A stretch of 64,000 nt of DNA from an uncultured Poribacteria bacterium (GTDB lineage: Bacteria > Poribacteria > WGA-4E > WGA-3G), in the NCBI GenBank assembly GCA_951828385.1, contig OX639973.1, positions 3,711,200 through 3,775,199 on the forward strand. The letters run 5' to 3'. Positions within the stretch are counted from its first letter, which is position 1, and each line of letters opens with the position of its first letter. The notes below the pieces were generated by a model. The model did no database searches, had not been told where the DNA came from, and saw only the letters and a program-made list of their open reading frames with translations. Positions 25,842-37,359 of the stretch are shown here, piece after piece. A program made the position numbers and the translations under genes.

Positions 25842-26950
25842 GAAAAGCACAGAAGTTCAAACTTCAGAATCAATCTAACATCATCAAGATTGGCAATATG
25901 CTTGACGATATGTGGCAGATACACCTGCATATCATGCTTTTGCAGCGTAGGTATTATCGCATGTTCGGTAAAAACCCGTCCGCATCTCGGATAAACAAAC
26001 ATATTGCGAAACTCAAAAAGCGGACAAAACCGCATTGGGCAAACTTGCCGAGTCAAGTTGTGCAAGACGTTGTGTTACGTTATGGCAAATCACAGGACGC
26101 TTTTTTTCAGAACATAGAAGACCGCAAAGCAGGTTTGACGACCCGTAAAGTGGGTAGACCGAAAATCAAACCGCGTCATAAATATAGTTCTATGACGTTC
26201 ACACAAGCGGGCTACACACTTGAAAACAATCGTATCAAAATCAACTGTATAGATACATGGTTCTCCTTCCACAAACACCGTGAAATCAAAGGGACAATCA
26301 AGACGATCACACTCAAACGGGACAGGTGCGGTGATTATTGGCTATGCTTTTCGTGCGAGAATGTTGACGATTCCGAACCGAAACCCAAGACGGGTAAGAG
26401 CGCAGGGTTTGATTACGGAAACAAAACATTCCTTACAAGCGACGAAGGCACTCAGATAGAATCCCCGCAGTTTTTCAAACAATCCCTGAAAACGTTGCGA
26501 TCCCTGAGCAAAGCCCTGAGTCGTAAAGTCAAAGGTTCTAACAACTATTATCGTGCGTGTCGTGCTTTGGCAAGGCACCACAGAAAAGTCACCCGACAAA
26601 GAGAAGATTGGCAATGGAAACTTGCCACCCAACTTTGCACGGAGTTTGATACGCTCTGTTTTGAAACACTGAACCTTGACGGTATGAAACGCCTCTGGGG
26701 ACGCAAAGTTTCTGACCATGCCTTCTACCAATTTCTGCAGATATTGGAACAGAAGTGTGCGAAACATGGGAAAAAACTTGTGAAAATCAGTCAATGGACA
26801 GCAACAACAAAACCGTGCAGTGATTGTGGATACCCTAATCAAGATATCTCTCTTTCTGATAGACAGTGGACATGTCCCGAATGTGGCTCACACCACGATA
26901 GAGACGTAAACGCTGCTATCAATATCAAACGGGCGGGCTTGGCCGCCTAA
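25838..26950 (+). CDS. tnpB: IS605 TnpB RNA-guided nuclease
   Basis: A 370-residue TnpB, the ancestor-type relative of Cas12. It has a RuvC-like nuclease with catalytic Asp192 (SAGFDYGN), Glu276 (CFETLNL) and Asp356 (DRDVNAA), and a zinc ribbon (CSDCGYP ... CPECGSH) placed between the last two. All residues expected for cleavage are present. Characterised TnpB proteins use an omegaRNA from the element's right end to cut donor sites and retain the transposon. It starts inside tnpA (ATGA overlap). Structured DNA follows to 27041. Confidence 0.95.
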   Translation: MRKAQKFKLQNQSNIIKIGNMLDDMWQIHLHIMLLQRRYYRMFGKNPSASRINKHIAKLKKRTKPHWANLPSQVVQDVVLRYGKSQDAFFQNIEDRKAGLTTRKVGRPKIKPRHKYSSMTFTQAGYTLENNRIKINCIDTWFSFHKHREIKGTIKTITLKRDRCGDYWLCFSCENVDDSEPKPKTGKSAGFDYGNKTFLTSDEGTQIESPQFFKQSLKTLRSLSKALSRKVKGSNNYYRACRALARHHRKVTRQREDWQWKLATQLCTEFDTLCFETLNLDGMKRLWGRKVSDHAFYQFLQILEQKCAKHGKKLVKISQWTATTKPCSDCGYPNQDISLSDRQWTCPECGSHHDRDVNAAINIKRAGLAA

Positions 26951-29618
<2,668 letters not shown>

Positions 29619-29636
29619 AGGAGGACATAACTTAAA

Positions 29637-29738
29637 AGTGGTAGGTTATAAGTTAAGAGGTTATAAGAAAGCGCACTAGCGATAAAATTCACTTCTTAAC
29701 TTACCACTTATAACTTAGAACTTATAACTTAAAAAATA
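29637..29738. repeat. Intergenic hairpin with GTTATAAG-type arms before gyrA
   Basis: GGTTATAAGTTAAGAGG and TTATAAG on the left pair with CTTAACTTACC and CACTTATAACTTAGAACT on the right. The tail runs to within a base or two of the gyrA ATG, leaving no Shine-Dalgarno sequence. Confidence 0.65.
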
Positions 29739-29739
29739 T

Positions 29740-32274
29740 ATGGAAAACATCCAAGAACGCAACATAGAAAATGAACTGAAAACGTCGTACCTTACCTACG
29801 CGATGAGTGTCAATACCAATCGCGCGATACCTGATGTACGTGACGGTCTCAAACCCAGCACACGTCGGATTATCTATGCTATGGGAGAGATAAATCTCAC
29901 CGCGAACCGGCCCTACGACAAATGTGCCGCTGTCGTTGGGGAGGTGATGAAGAACTTTCATCCACATGGCGACGGCCCGATTTACGGCACTCTTGTCGGT
30001 ATGGCGCAACCGTTTAATATGCGCTACCTGCTCATAGATGGGCAAGGGAACTTCGGTAGTATCGACGATGATCCGCCTGGCGCGATGCGCTACACGGAAT
30101 GTCGGCTTACCGCGATTGCCGAGGAGATGCTCACTGATATTGAAAAACAGGTTGTTGATTTTCAACCGAATTACAAGGAATCCCTCGAAGAACCGACAGT
30201 CCTTCCGGGTCTTCTCCCGAACTTGCTTGTCAATGGCACGACAGGTATCGGTGTTGGTTACCTCACCCGTATACCACCACATAATCTAAGTGAAGTCATT
30301 GATGCACTGCTCTGCAAACTCTCTGATCCCGATGCTACTTCAGAAGTGCTTATGGAACACATCCTCGGTCCCGATTTCCCAACTGCGGGAATGATCGTAG
30401 GGACGCAGGGCATCAAGGATATGTACGCCACTGGGCGGGGAAGTATGACTGTCCGTGCCAAAGCCGTCATAGAGAGAATTGCTACAGCGGGTAAATCGGA
30501 AACTGAGCAGGAACAGATCATCATAACTGAAATTCCTTATCAGGTAAAGAAAAATCAGTTACTTGAGCGGATGTATCAATTGGTTGTCAACAAAACCATC
30601 ACTGGCATTAGGGATATACGCGATGAGTCAGACAAAGATATCCGCATTGTCATAGAACTCAAGCGTGGTGAAATCGCTCAGGTTATTTTAAATCAGTTGT
30701 ATAAGCATACACAGATGCAAACGAACTTCAGTGCGAGCCTTCTGTGTCTTGTAGATGGGCTCCCGAAAGTTCTAACGCTTGAGGAGATTCTGCGCCACTA
30801 TCTTGAGCATCGACGCGATGTGGTTCGCCGACGGACACAATTTGAACTGGACCGTGCCGAGCGAAGAAATCACATTCTTGAAGGGTATCTCTTAGCACTG
30901 CAAAACCTTGAGGCAATTATAGAACTTGTCCAAACTGCTGAATCCCCGCAAGCCGCGGAGCAAGAACTTCGGGATGCATACCAACTCAGCGAGCAGCAAG
31001 CGAGAGAAATTCTCACGATGACGCTCCGCCAGTTGACAGGTCTTGAGCGCCAGCGTATCCACGATGAATACACGGAAATATTAGATCGTATTGCCGAGTT
31101 TCGCGCGATCCTTGCCAGTGAAACGTTGATAACAGATATAATCCGAACAGAGCTCGGAACTCTCAGGGAAACGTACGGCGATGAGCGACGAACCGAAATT
31201 ACGAGCGAAATCAAAGAATTTGAAGTGGAAGACCTTATCGCTGATGAAGAGATGGTCGTCACGCTATCGCATGCCGGTTACATCAAACGGTTACCTATGG
31301 ATACCTATCGTAAACAGCATCGCGGTGGCGTTGGGATTAAGGGAGCTACAACAAAGGATGGCGACTTTTTGGAGCATATCTTTGTTGCTACTGCGCACCA
31401 AAACATTTTGTTTTTCACAGATTTGGGCAAATGTTATACGTTAAAAGTCCACCAAATTCCTGAAGCGCGTCGCCAATCCGCCGGACGTGCAGTTGTTAAT
31501 CTACTCAAGTTGGCGCAAAACGAGAACATTACCGCTTATGTTACCGTATATCTGAAAGCAGGCAGCCAAGGAGCTGAGGGCACTGATGCCGGCGAGGTTA
31601 CAGCGAATAAATTTGTCTTTATGGCGACACAACAAGGCATTGTCAAAAAGACAGAACTCGCCAGTTTTGAGAACACGTTGTCGAATGGGATTATCGCTGT
31701 TAAACTTGATGATGGTGACAAACTCATTGGCGCGCAAGTAACAGAAGGCACTTCCGATGTCATCCTTGTTACTCACAAAGGTACTGCCATTCGGTTTAAT
31801 GAGAAAGATGTCAGATCCCTTGGGCGCAATACGCGCGGGGTCCGTGGCATAGAACTCGGTGCTGAGGACTTTGTAGCACAAATGGTTATTGTTAACGGCG
31901 AGGGGACTGAAGCGGAAGAAACCGAACAAAAGACTGCTAAGGAAGATGACACCTTGTTGATTGTCACGGAAAACGGGTATGGCAAGCGTACGGCTGTCTC
32001 TGCTTATCGCTCCCAAAAACGCGGTGGGAAAGGTATCATCGCCATCGGAAAGTCAACACGGAACGGTGCAGTTGTCGCTGCAAAACGCGTCGCAGATATT
32101 GATGAACTCGTTCTCATTAGTTCAAATGGGTATGTTACCCGAACAGCTGTCGGCGACATTCGGCGTATCGGACGCAATACCCAAGGGGTGCGCATCATGG
32201 CACTTCAAGCCGACGAGACACTTGTTGATGCCGCTAAAATTGAACTTTCATCTTCTCTGCTTGAAGATGCGTAG
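29740..32274 (+). CDS. gyrA: DNA gyrase subunit A
   Basis: An 844-residue type IIA topoisomerase subunit that cuts and rejoins DNA. The breakage-reunion domain starts YLTYAMSVNTNRAIPDVRDGLKP; the active tyrosine is Tyr118 in AMRYTE. A GyrA-box (QKRGGKG) in the C-terminal pinwheel identifies it as gyrase rather than topoisomerase IV. The quinolone-determining stretch reads HPHGDGPIYG where E. coli has HPHGDSAVYD, so Gly79 and Gly83 stand where Ser83 and Asp87 are expected. It follows gyrB by 121 nt of hairpin repeat, with no visible Shine-Dalgarno sequence. ATG 29740 gives the usual N-terminus. Confidence 0.95.
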   Translation: MENIQERNIENELKTSYLTYAMSVNTNRAIPDVRDGLKPSTRRIIYAMGEINLTANRPYDKCAAVVGEVMKNFHPHGDGPIYGTLVGMAQPFNMRYLLIDGQGNFGSIDDDPPGAMRYTECRLTAIAEEMLTDIEKQVVDFQPNYKESLEEPTVLPGLLPNLLVNGTTGIGVGYLTRIPPHNLSEVIDALLCKLSDPDATSEVLMEHILGPDFPTAGMIVGTQGIKDMYATGRGSMTVRAKAVIERIATAGKSETEQEQIIITEIPYQVKKNQLLERMYQLVVNKTITGIRDIRDESDKDIRIVIELKRGEIAQVILNQLYKHTQMQTNFSASLLCLVDGLPKVLTLEEILRHYLEHRRDVVRRRTQFELDRAERRNHILEGYLLALQNLEAIIELVQTAESPQAAEQELRDAYQLSEQQAREILTMTLRQLTGLERQRIHDEYTEILDRIAEFRAILASETLITDIIRTELGTLRETYGDERRTEITSEIKEFEVEDLIADEEMVVTLSHAGYIKRLPMDTYRKQHRGGVGIKGATTKDGDFLEHIFVATAHQNILFFTDLGKCYTLKVHQIPEARRQSAGRAVVNLLKLAQNENITAYVTVYLKAGSQGAEGTDAGEVTANKFVFMATQQGIVKKTELASFENTLSNGIIAVKLDDGDKLIGAQVTEGTSDVILVTHKGTAIRFNEKDVRSLGRNTRGVRGIELGAEDFVAQMVIVNGEGTEAEETEQKTAKEDDTLLIVTENGYGKRTAVSAYRSQKRGGKGIIAIGKSTRNGAVVAAKRVADIDELVLISSNGYVTRTAVGDIRRIGRNTQGVRIMALQADETLVDAAKIELSSSLLEDA

Positions 32275-32313
32275 GATTTATAGTGGATTGTCACACACGG
32301 AGGAAAGAGGAAA

Positions 32314-33972
32314 ATGAAATATCTTGGTATGCTCACGATTTTTGTCTTTGTTATGGCGAGTTTTGTCTTAGGACGCGGTTTGCACGCCCAAACAGATGTA
32401 CTCGCTGATGAGACACCCGAGTTAGTACCGGTCACCGATGCTAATACGGCGTTAAACGCCGACATGGCACGCGCAGCGGATATCTATGCGAAACTGATGT
32501 GGGCTGCCTATTGCAGAACCGGTGAACGCAACATTCGCAAAAGCAAAGCCGCCTACGATGCGTTAATTGAGGAATTGGAGCTGGACGGTGAATCCATTGA
32601 AGGAAACCAAGTTTTATCTGCCCGCGGTCTCAGTTTCATCTATGCAGAGCGGGCTGCGCTTCGATTTTCAAGATTACAAAATATTAACGGTGCTGAAAAT
32701 GATATCAGGAAAGCCATTGAACTTAACCCTAAAAGTGTAGATGCGAAATGGATCCTTGCCCAAATACTAAAGGAACGGTTCCTTTCTTCAATAGATCAAA
32801 ACGGACGTGGAAACCGGAAGACAAAGGCATTAGAAGAGGAGATGCTTTTAGTCGGGCAGCAGATTATTGAATTAGATCCTGACCACGGTGAAGCACATGA
32901 CTATCTTGGTGGCATCGCTCGCTATCTCGGCAAGATTGATCTGGCAATTACGTCTTACAAAGCACTTACCCGCATTCTCCCCTTTAAAGCCGAATACCAT
33001 TGGCAGCTCGGAAATCTCTATGAAAGTCAAAATCGTCTTGCGGAAGCTTTACAGTCCTATGAAAGGGTCATAACCATCCATCCGGAACAAATAAGTGTGT
33101 GGAATCGCTTGGGGCAACTTTACCTTCAAACCGGGAACAATACGGCAGCAGTACGCTCTTTTCTCACCGTTTTGGAATCAATTGAAAGCGGTACTGTACC
33201 CCCTCCATCTCGGAACAGCAGTTGGACAGAAGTTGAGGCACACAGTGGTATCAGTCTTGCCTATCAGGCACAAGACAATTTTGAAAAAGCTGAACATCAT
33301 ATCACAAGCGCAATTGCCTTATTAGAAAAACGTGCGCTTTCAATACGGAGTGGGAATCGTACCAGCCGCGCGAGAAGTAGGGAACGCATTGAATTGTCTG
33401 TCCGTATCAGAGATGCCCGTTACACACTTGCACAGATTTATCTTAGATTCAACGATGCCCAAAAAGCAGTAGGCACCTTTGAAAAGATTTTAGCTGTTGA
33501 TGACAAGTATGTTCCCGCACTCACAGGTATTGGAATAGCTTACCAAATGCTGGACGATGTGACGCAGGCAGAAAACTATTTGCGTAAGGCGATAGGACTG
33601 ACCTCTCAGGAGGAACTACCGGATGCCTACAATGCATTAGGTTATCTCTATGCAGAGCAGGGCACTAAATTAGATGAAGCCGCAGCACTTGTGCGTCGCG
33701 CACTCAAGAGCGCACCAACATCCGGCGCGTATCTTGATAGTTTGGGACTTATTTATTTTAAGCAGGGAAAATTGGATGCCGCCATAGAAAATTTGGAGCA
33801 GGCAAATCACTACCTACCCGATACACCTGAGATCCTCTTGCATCTCGCTGATGCATACCTTGAAAAAGGCTTCAAAGAGAAGGCGTTGCAGACTTTGGAG
33901 CACGCCGTGCAGATTGAACCGGACAACGTTGAACTTCGTCAGAAACTTGACACCATCAAATCCAGCAGATAG
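32314..33972 (+). CDS. Secreted tetratricopeptide-repeat protein
   Basis: A 552-residue protein with an N-terminal signal (LGMLTIFVFVMASFVLG, likely cleavage near LHAQ). The mature part is nearly all TPR units, for example AENDIRKAIELNPKSVDAKW, ALQSYERVITIHPEQISVW, AENYLRKAIGLTSQEELPDA, AIENLEQANHYLPDTPEIL and ALQTLEHAVQIEPDNVEL. It would act as a scaffold in the periplasm or at the envelope. GGAGGAAAGAGG directly before the ATG is a strong start. It lies 39 nt after gyrA, so read-through transcription is possible. No enzymatic domain is seen; similarity to the TPR protein SprE/PorW of type IX systems cannot be claimed from sequence alone. Confidence 0.85.
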   Translation: MKYLGMLTIFVFVMASFVLGRGLHAQTDVLADETPELVPVTDANTALNADMARAADIYAKLMWAAYCRTGERNIRKSKAAYDALIEELELDGESIEGNQVLSARGLSFIYAERAALRFSRLQNINGAENDIRKAIELNPKSVDAKWILAQILKERFLSSIDQNGRGNRKTKALEEEMLLVGQQIIELDPDHGEAHDYLGGIARYLGKIDLAITSYKALTRILPFKAEYHWQLGNLYESQNRLAEALQSYERVITIHPEQISVWNRLGQLYLQTGNNTAAVRSFLTVLESIESGTVPPPSRNSSWTEVEAHSGISLAYQAQDNFEKAEHHITSAIALLEKRALSIRSGNRTSRARSRERIELSVRIRDARYTLAQIYLRFNDAQKAVGTFEKILAVDDKYVPALTGIGIAYQMLDDVTQAENYLRKAIGLTSQEELPDAYNALGYLYAEQGTKLDEAAALVRRALKSAPTSGAYLDSLGLIYFKQGKLDAAIENLEQANHYLPDTPEILLHLADAYLEKGFKEKALQTLEHAVQIEPDNVELRQKLDTIKSSR

Positions 33973-34020
33973 TTTATGGAAACCATCAGCCGTCAGAGTG
34001 GTTATAGGTGGTCTCAAGCA

Positions 34021-35760
34021 ATGAAAAACATAACGGTGCTTTTCATCCTTATGCTGCTGCTTTTAGGGTCGCCGGGTCAAAGTTCGGCATTCCGCTGTGG
34101 AACACCACAATTGGCAGACACAAACATGCCTTTTCGTCCGTTCTCAGCAACGGACGCGGATCCTGGGGCAAATACGATGCCACCGCATTTGCCGAGCAAC
34201 CTAACTGCACCTGCGCTGCCAGCTGCACCCGCACTGCCAATCGGTACAGAACGGACCTTCTTTGTTCCTGACTTTAGGAGTCTGCAACAATATACCGTCT
34301 CTGCGGCTCTACGGGGTATCGGCAATTTCTGTTATATTTTTGTTGAGGAGGCCGAGTGGAACACACGAGTTACTCCGGAAACAGTGGCATCAATAGTGCG
34401 TGCTTTTGATGTCGCTACACCAGCGAATCCCCAGCAAGGAATTTATCCTACGTTAACGGGGTTCTTCGGAGTACCGCCGGATATTGATGAAAACGGTAGG
34501 ATTATTTTACTGCTACTTAATATTCGAGATGCGAATCATGCTAATCAGTACACGGCAGGCTTTTTCAATCCGGTAGACCAAAGTCGTGGTGTACTTAGGG
34601 CCCCTGGGTTTCGTGGGTTCCCAATTCGTAGTAACGAAGCGGATATATTGTATATTGACACACAACCGCTCAACCCAAATAGTGAAGTCGCGCATAACGT
34701 CATTGCACACGAGTTCCTACATCTCATCCATTGGCGGCACGATCCACACGAAGCAACTTGGGTGGATGAGGGGTGCGCGGGATATGCATCATTTCTCTGT
34801 GGCTATTCTGTGCTGGAGCATGTAGATGCATTTGAAAAAACGCCTTCTGTTTCGCTGATAGCGTGGCCTGAAACGGATGCAGACGCGCTACCCCACTATG
34901 GTGCCGCTTTCCTATGGATGCTCTACCTCCATGAACAGCACGGGGGTACAGAAACACTGACTGAAATTGTCCGGAATCGTGGTACATCGCTCACAGGTGT
35001 TGCAGATGCGCTCGCCTTGAGGGGGATTACACAGAAAGTCTCTGATATCTTTATTCAATGGAAGCTGGCAAACTATCTATCTGATTATCATGCTGTTAGA
35101 CTTTCTCTTTCACCGCGTCGCTGGCACACTTCCTATCCAAGTGGCGCGCAGGAAGGAAAACTCAGTAACTTTTCAGCAGATTATATCGGATTTGAGGATG
35201 CTGGCGGGTTAACGCTCGGTTTTTCAAGTAATTCCGGGGGAACCGGCAGTACTGCTCATGCAATTGAATTTCATAACACTGGTGACATCCATGTGCGGGA
35301 GATAAAGTTGTCCGCTGGCAACTCTGGTTCTGTTGTGTTACCGAATAGTGTTACAGAGGCACTCTTGGTACCGAGTTTACAAACAGAAACGATCAAGACG
35401 GGTAGAGACTGGGTTACCCAGCCCCTACATTATCAATATAGTGCAGCACGGGGTGCACATATCACTTTTATCACGGCTGCCCTTCCGAATCCTGTGCATC
35501 CGAGGTACTGGGACATCCTCGCGCAACCGAGTGAATCTCTCGTTGGGTCAACTCCGACTGTAACGTTGATGCTCTTTGATAGCAAAGTTGAACGACCCTA
35601 TAGGGAAGCACAGGCAATGTCTCGAATCATACAGGATGTGCAGGGCATCCATCTATATCGACTCTCGTTTCTTCTTGAACCGGAGATAGCACCGGAATCT
35701 GTTATATATCAGATTTCGCTTGATTCTCGAATTGTTGACACAGGATCGTTAACCGAGTAA
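34021..35760 (+). CDS. Secreted zinc metallopeptidase-like protein
   Basis: The start is ATG 34021 (579 residues) with AGGTGG upstream; an earlier ATG at 33976 gives a poor n-region. Signal peptide: ITVLFILMLLLLGSPG. The gluzincin-type zinc site is HEFLH (His230, Glu231, His234) followed by WVDEG, which provides the third ligand glutamate. Other parts are YSVLEHVDAF, HYGAAFLWMLYLHEQHGG and an Ig-like C-terminal half. This arrangement resembles M30-like or related large secreted peptidases; the exact family is not certain. The C-terminal half includes a translated palindromic element (GRDWVTQPLHY, 35402-35428). It sits 48 nt after the TPR gene. Confidence 0.75.
   Translation: MKNITVLFILMLLLLGSPGQSSAFRCGTPQLADTNMPFRPFSATDADPGANTMPPHLPSNLTAPALPAAPALPIGTERTFFVPDFRSLQQYTVSAALRGIGNFCYIFVEEAEWNTRVTPETVASIVRAFDVATPANPQQGIYPTLTGFFGVPPDIDENGRIILLLLNIRDANHANQYTAGFFNPVDQSRGVLRAPGFRGFPIRSNEADILYIDTQPLNPNSEVAHNVIAHEFLHLIHWRHDPHEATWVDEGCAGYASFLCGYSVLEHVDAFEKTPSVSLIAWPETDADALPHYGAAFLWMLYLHEQHGGTETLTEIVRNRGTSLTGVADALALRGITQKVSDIFIQWKLANYLSDYHAVRLSLSPRRWHTSYPSGAQEGKLSNFSADYIGFEDAGGLTLGFSSNSGGTGSTAHAIEFHNTGDIHVREIKLSAGNSGSVVLPNSVTEALLVPSLQTETIKTGRDWVTQPLHYQYSAARGAHITFITAALPNPVHPRYWDILAQPSESLVGSTPTVTLMLFDSKVERPYREAQAMSRIIQDVQGIHLYRLSFLLEPEIAPESVIYQISLDSRIVDTGSLTE
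35402..35428. repeat. In-frame palindromic element, family B
   Basis: GTAGAGACTGGGTTACCCAG followed by CCCCTAC, 27 nt, translated as GRDWVTQPLH in the metallopeptidase gene. Same frame and orientation as the copies at 16942 and 40072. Confidence 0.75.
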
Positions 35761-35762
35761 CA

Positions 35763-35905
35763 TATAGAAGTTATAAGTTAAGAGGTGAACAGGTATAAGA
35801 AAGAGGCGTTCGGATTTTCCCAATCCTTCTTAACCTACCGCTTATAACTATTTTTCGGTTTTTATTCCTAAAAAAGTCGGTGGTCACGCGATATGGCGTG
35901 CCACC
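35763..35905. repeat. Hairpin repeat and GGTGG/CCACC stem before the BNR gene
   Basis: AGTTATAAGTTAAGAGG is answered by CTTCTTAACCTACCGC and TTATAAC. Then GGTGG-T-CACGC-GATATG-GCGTG-CCACC (35879-35905) is a 10-bp stem with one bulge. Together they fill the gap of about 190 nt before the next gene. Confidence 0.55.
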
Positions 35906-35949
35906 GCAGAAAATTCGTTTTCTTCTCTTCTTCAAAAAAGGGGTAAAAG

Positions 35950-36912
35950 ATGCAAGCTACACTCTATGCAGGAACTATTGGACAAAGTGTCTGGCACAGT
36001 ACCGACAACGGAGACACATGGCGCAGAGTTAGTAACGGGCTCTTCCCAGAGGCCGATGTTCGCGCGATAGCTGTCAATCCGAGTGACTCAGACACCCTCT
36101 ATGCAGGTACCGAGAACGGTATCTTCCGAACAAACAATGCTGCTGAATCGTGGCATCACCTTCCAAGCCCCATGGATGGACGGGAAGTGTGGTCAATAGC
36201 AATTGATCCGAGGACACCCGACACACTTTATGCCGGAACGTGTCCTTCTGCACTTTTCAAATCTACCGATGGTGGCGATAATTGGAAGCAACTTAACGCG
36301 GACTTGGCGCAAGAATGTGAAGGTATCCCGATTATCCCGCGCGTCACGACCTTTGTGATTGATCCCGAGGATCCCCAAACACTCTATGCCGGGATTGAAA
36401 TTGATGGGATGCGTCTCAGCACTGATGGTGGTGAGACATGGACAGAGCGCAGTGAAGGACTCAGTAGTTTGGACATTCACGGGCTTTGTGTAGTCCCCGG
36501 CTCACCGAAAACTATCATCGCTGCAACGAACAACGATGTTTGTATCACGACGGATATGGGTGAACAGTGGACACCGTTAAATGTCAAAGCACATTATCCA
36601 TGGCCCTACTGCCGCGCAGCGTTTTTCCTCAATGGCGATGCAGGCAGAGTGTTTATCGGTGCAGGGAATGGTCCCCCGGGCGACCAAGGCGGTATCTTTT
36701 CAACTCGCAATGCAGGAGAAACATGGAATCGCGCAGATATCGGCAGAACTGCGAACAGCACAATCTGGACATTTGCCCATAATCCGAAAATTAACGACCT
36801 GCTAATCGCTTGTAGTGTGAGCGGGCAGCTCTATCGCAGCACAGATACTGGCGATTCATGGACTAAACTCTCACACGAATTTGGGGAAGTTCGAGCATTG
36901 GCTGTCGGATAA
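35950..36912 (+). CDS. BNR/sialidase-like repeat protein
   Basis: A 320-residue protein built from about seven BNR/Asp-box-like repeats: HSTDNGDTWRRV, FRTNNAAESWHHL, KSTDGGDNWKQL, STDGGETWTERS, TTDMGEQWTPL, STRNAGETWNRA, RSTDTGDSWTKL, each with a preceding LYAGT strand. Such beta-propellers are found in sialidases and in Ycf48-like assembly factors, but catalytic residues of sialidases are not evident. It has no signal peptide, so it is probably cytoplasmic or non-classical. An AAAGGGG stands close to the ATG. No operon partner: the neighbour downstream is a promoter for a structured RNA. It most likely acts as a binding scaffold. Confidence 0.8.
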   Translation: MQATLYAGTIGQSVWHSTDNGDTWRRVSNGLFPEADVRAIAVNPSDSDTLYAGTENGIFRTNNAAESWHHLPSPMDGREVWSIAIDPRTPDTLYAGTCPSALFKSTDGGDNWKQLNADLAQECEGIPIIPRVTTFVIDPEDPQTLYAGIEIDGMRLSTDGGETWTERSEGLSSLDIHGLCVVPGSPKTIIAATNNDVCITTDMGEQWTPLNVKAHYPWPYCRAAFFLNGDAGRVFIGAGNGPPGDQGGIFSTRNAGETWNRADIGRTANSTIWTFAHNPKINDLLIACSVSGQLYRSTDTGDSWTKLSHEFGEVRALAVG

Positions 36913-36915
36913 GGC

Positions 36916-36945
36916 TTGACTTATTTCTGCAATTTGTGGTATGCT
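36916..36945 (+). promoter_or_regulatory. Sigma-70-type promoter before the structured RNA region
   Basis: TTGACT (36916-36921), an 18-nt spacer and TATGCT (36940-36945). Transcription would begin near 36952, in a region without open frames. Confidence 0.6.
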
Positions 36946-36951
36946 GTTCGT

Positions 36952-37345
36952 AATTCAGCTTCTTAGTTTTCTTGATATATCTATGGAAACGCCATAAAAA
37001 GTAGGTATATCTTCGGGCGAAGCGTCGTGTGAGACGGTATCGCTAAAACCATGATACGGTCTACAAAACCACACGACCCGCACCCCCCGCAACGTCGAAG
37101 CGGTATAGAAAATTGCGACAATTGGCAAAAGAGAAAATAGGCGTTAGCATTTCGGTGCTAACTTTGAGGGTTACTCCACGTAGTGTGTTTCTTTTGCTAC
37201 GTGCAGATTCGCTTATATCTTCTGCTAAACGTAGGCAGATTTTGATTGGATATAGGTAGGCGTAGTGTATGACGATACACGTAACAGGGACCTAAGGAAT
37301 CCCGTAAAAACTTGTATTTACATAGATTTATATAGGTTTTTACTA
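36952..37345 (+). ncRNA. Candidate structured RNA or long 5' leader
   Basis: No gene fits these 400 nt, yet at least eight consecutive inverted repeats are present: GATATATCT/AGGTATATC around ATGG-CCAT (36974-37011), CTTCG-GG-CGAAG (37011-37022), GTCGTGTG/CACACGAC (37024-37077) around AGAC-G-GTATC/GATAC-G-GTCT, GTTAGCA/TGCTAAC (37143-37162), CACGTAG/CTACGTG (37177-37203), TCTGC/GCAGA (37221-37239), TATATC/GATATA, GTGTAT-GACG-ATACAC (37265-37280) and GGGA/TCCC (37287-37303). Boundaries are approximate. It could be a stand-alone RNA or the leader of the lipoprotein gene at 37360. No match to RNase P, tmRNA or SRP RNA core sequences is seen. Confidence 0.5.
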
Positions 37346-37359
37346 ACAGGCACATTTCA

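Noticed and set aside
32314-33972. TPR protein as SprE/PorW of the type IX system
   Set aside because: TPR repeats alone are too common; no lipobox or SprE-specific motif was seen.
35950-36912. Ycf48/photosystem II assembly factor
   Set aside because: BNR repeats are similar, but no photosynthesis gene is near and the protein has no signal or thylakoid features.
36952-37345. RNase P RNA, tmRNA, 6S or SRP RNA
   Set aside because: The invariant cores (GAGGAAAGTCC, ending GGTTCGA-type tRNA arm, GGTCAGG/GGAA/AGCAGC) were not found on either strand; the 6S layout of one long interrupted stem is not seen either.
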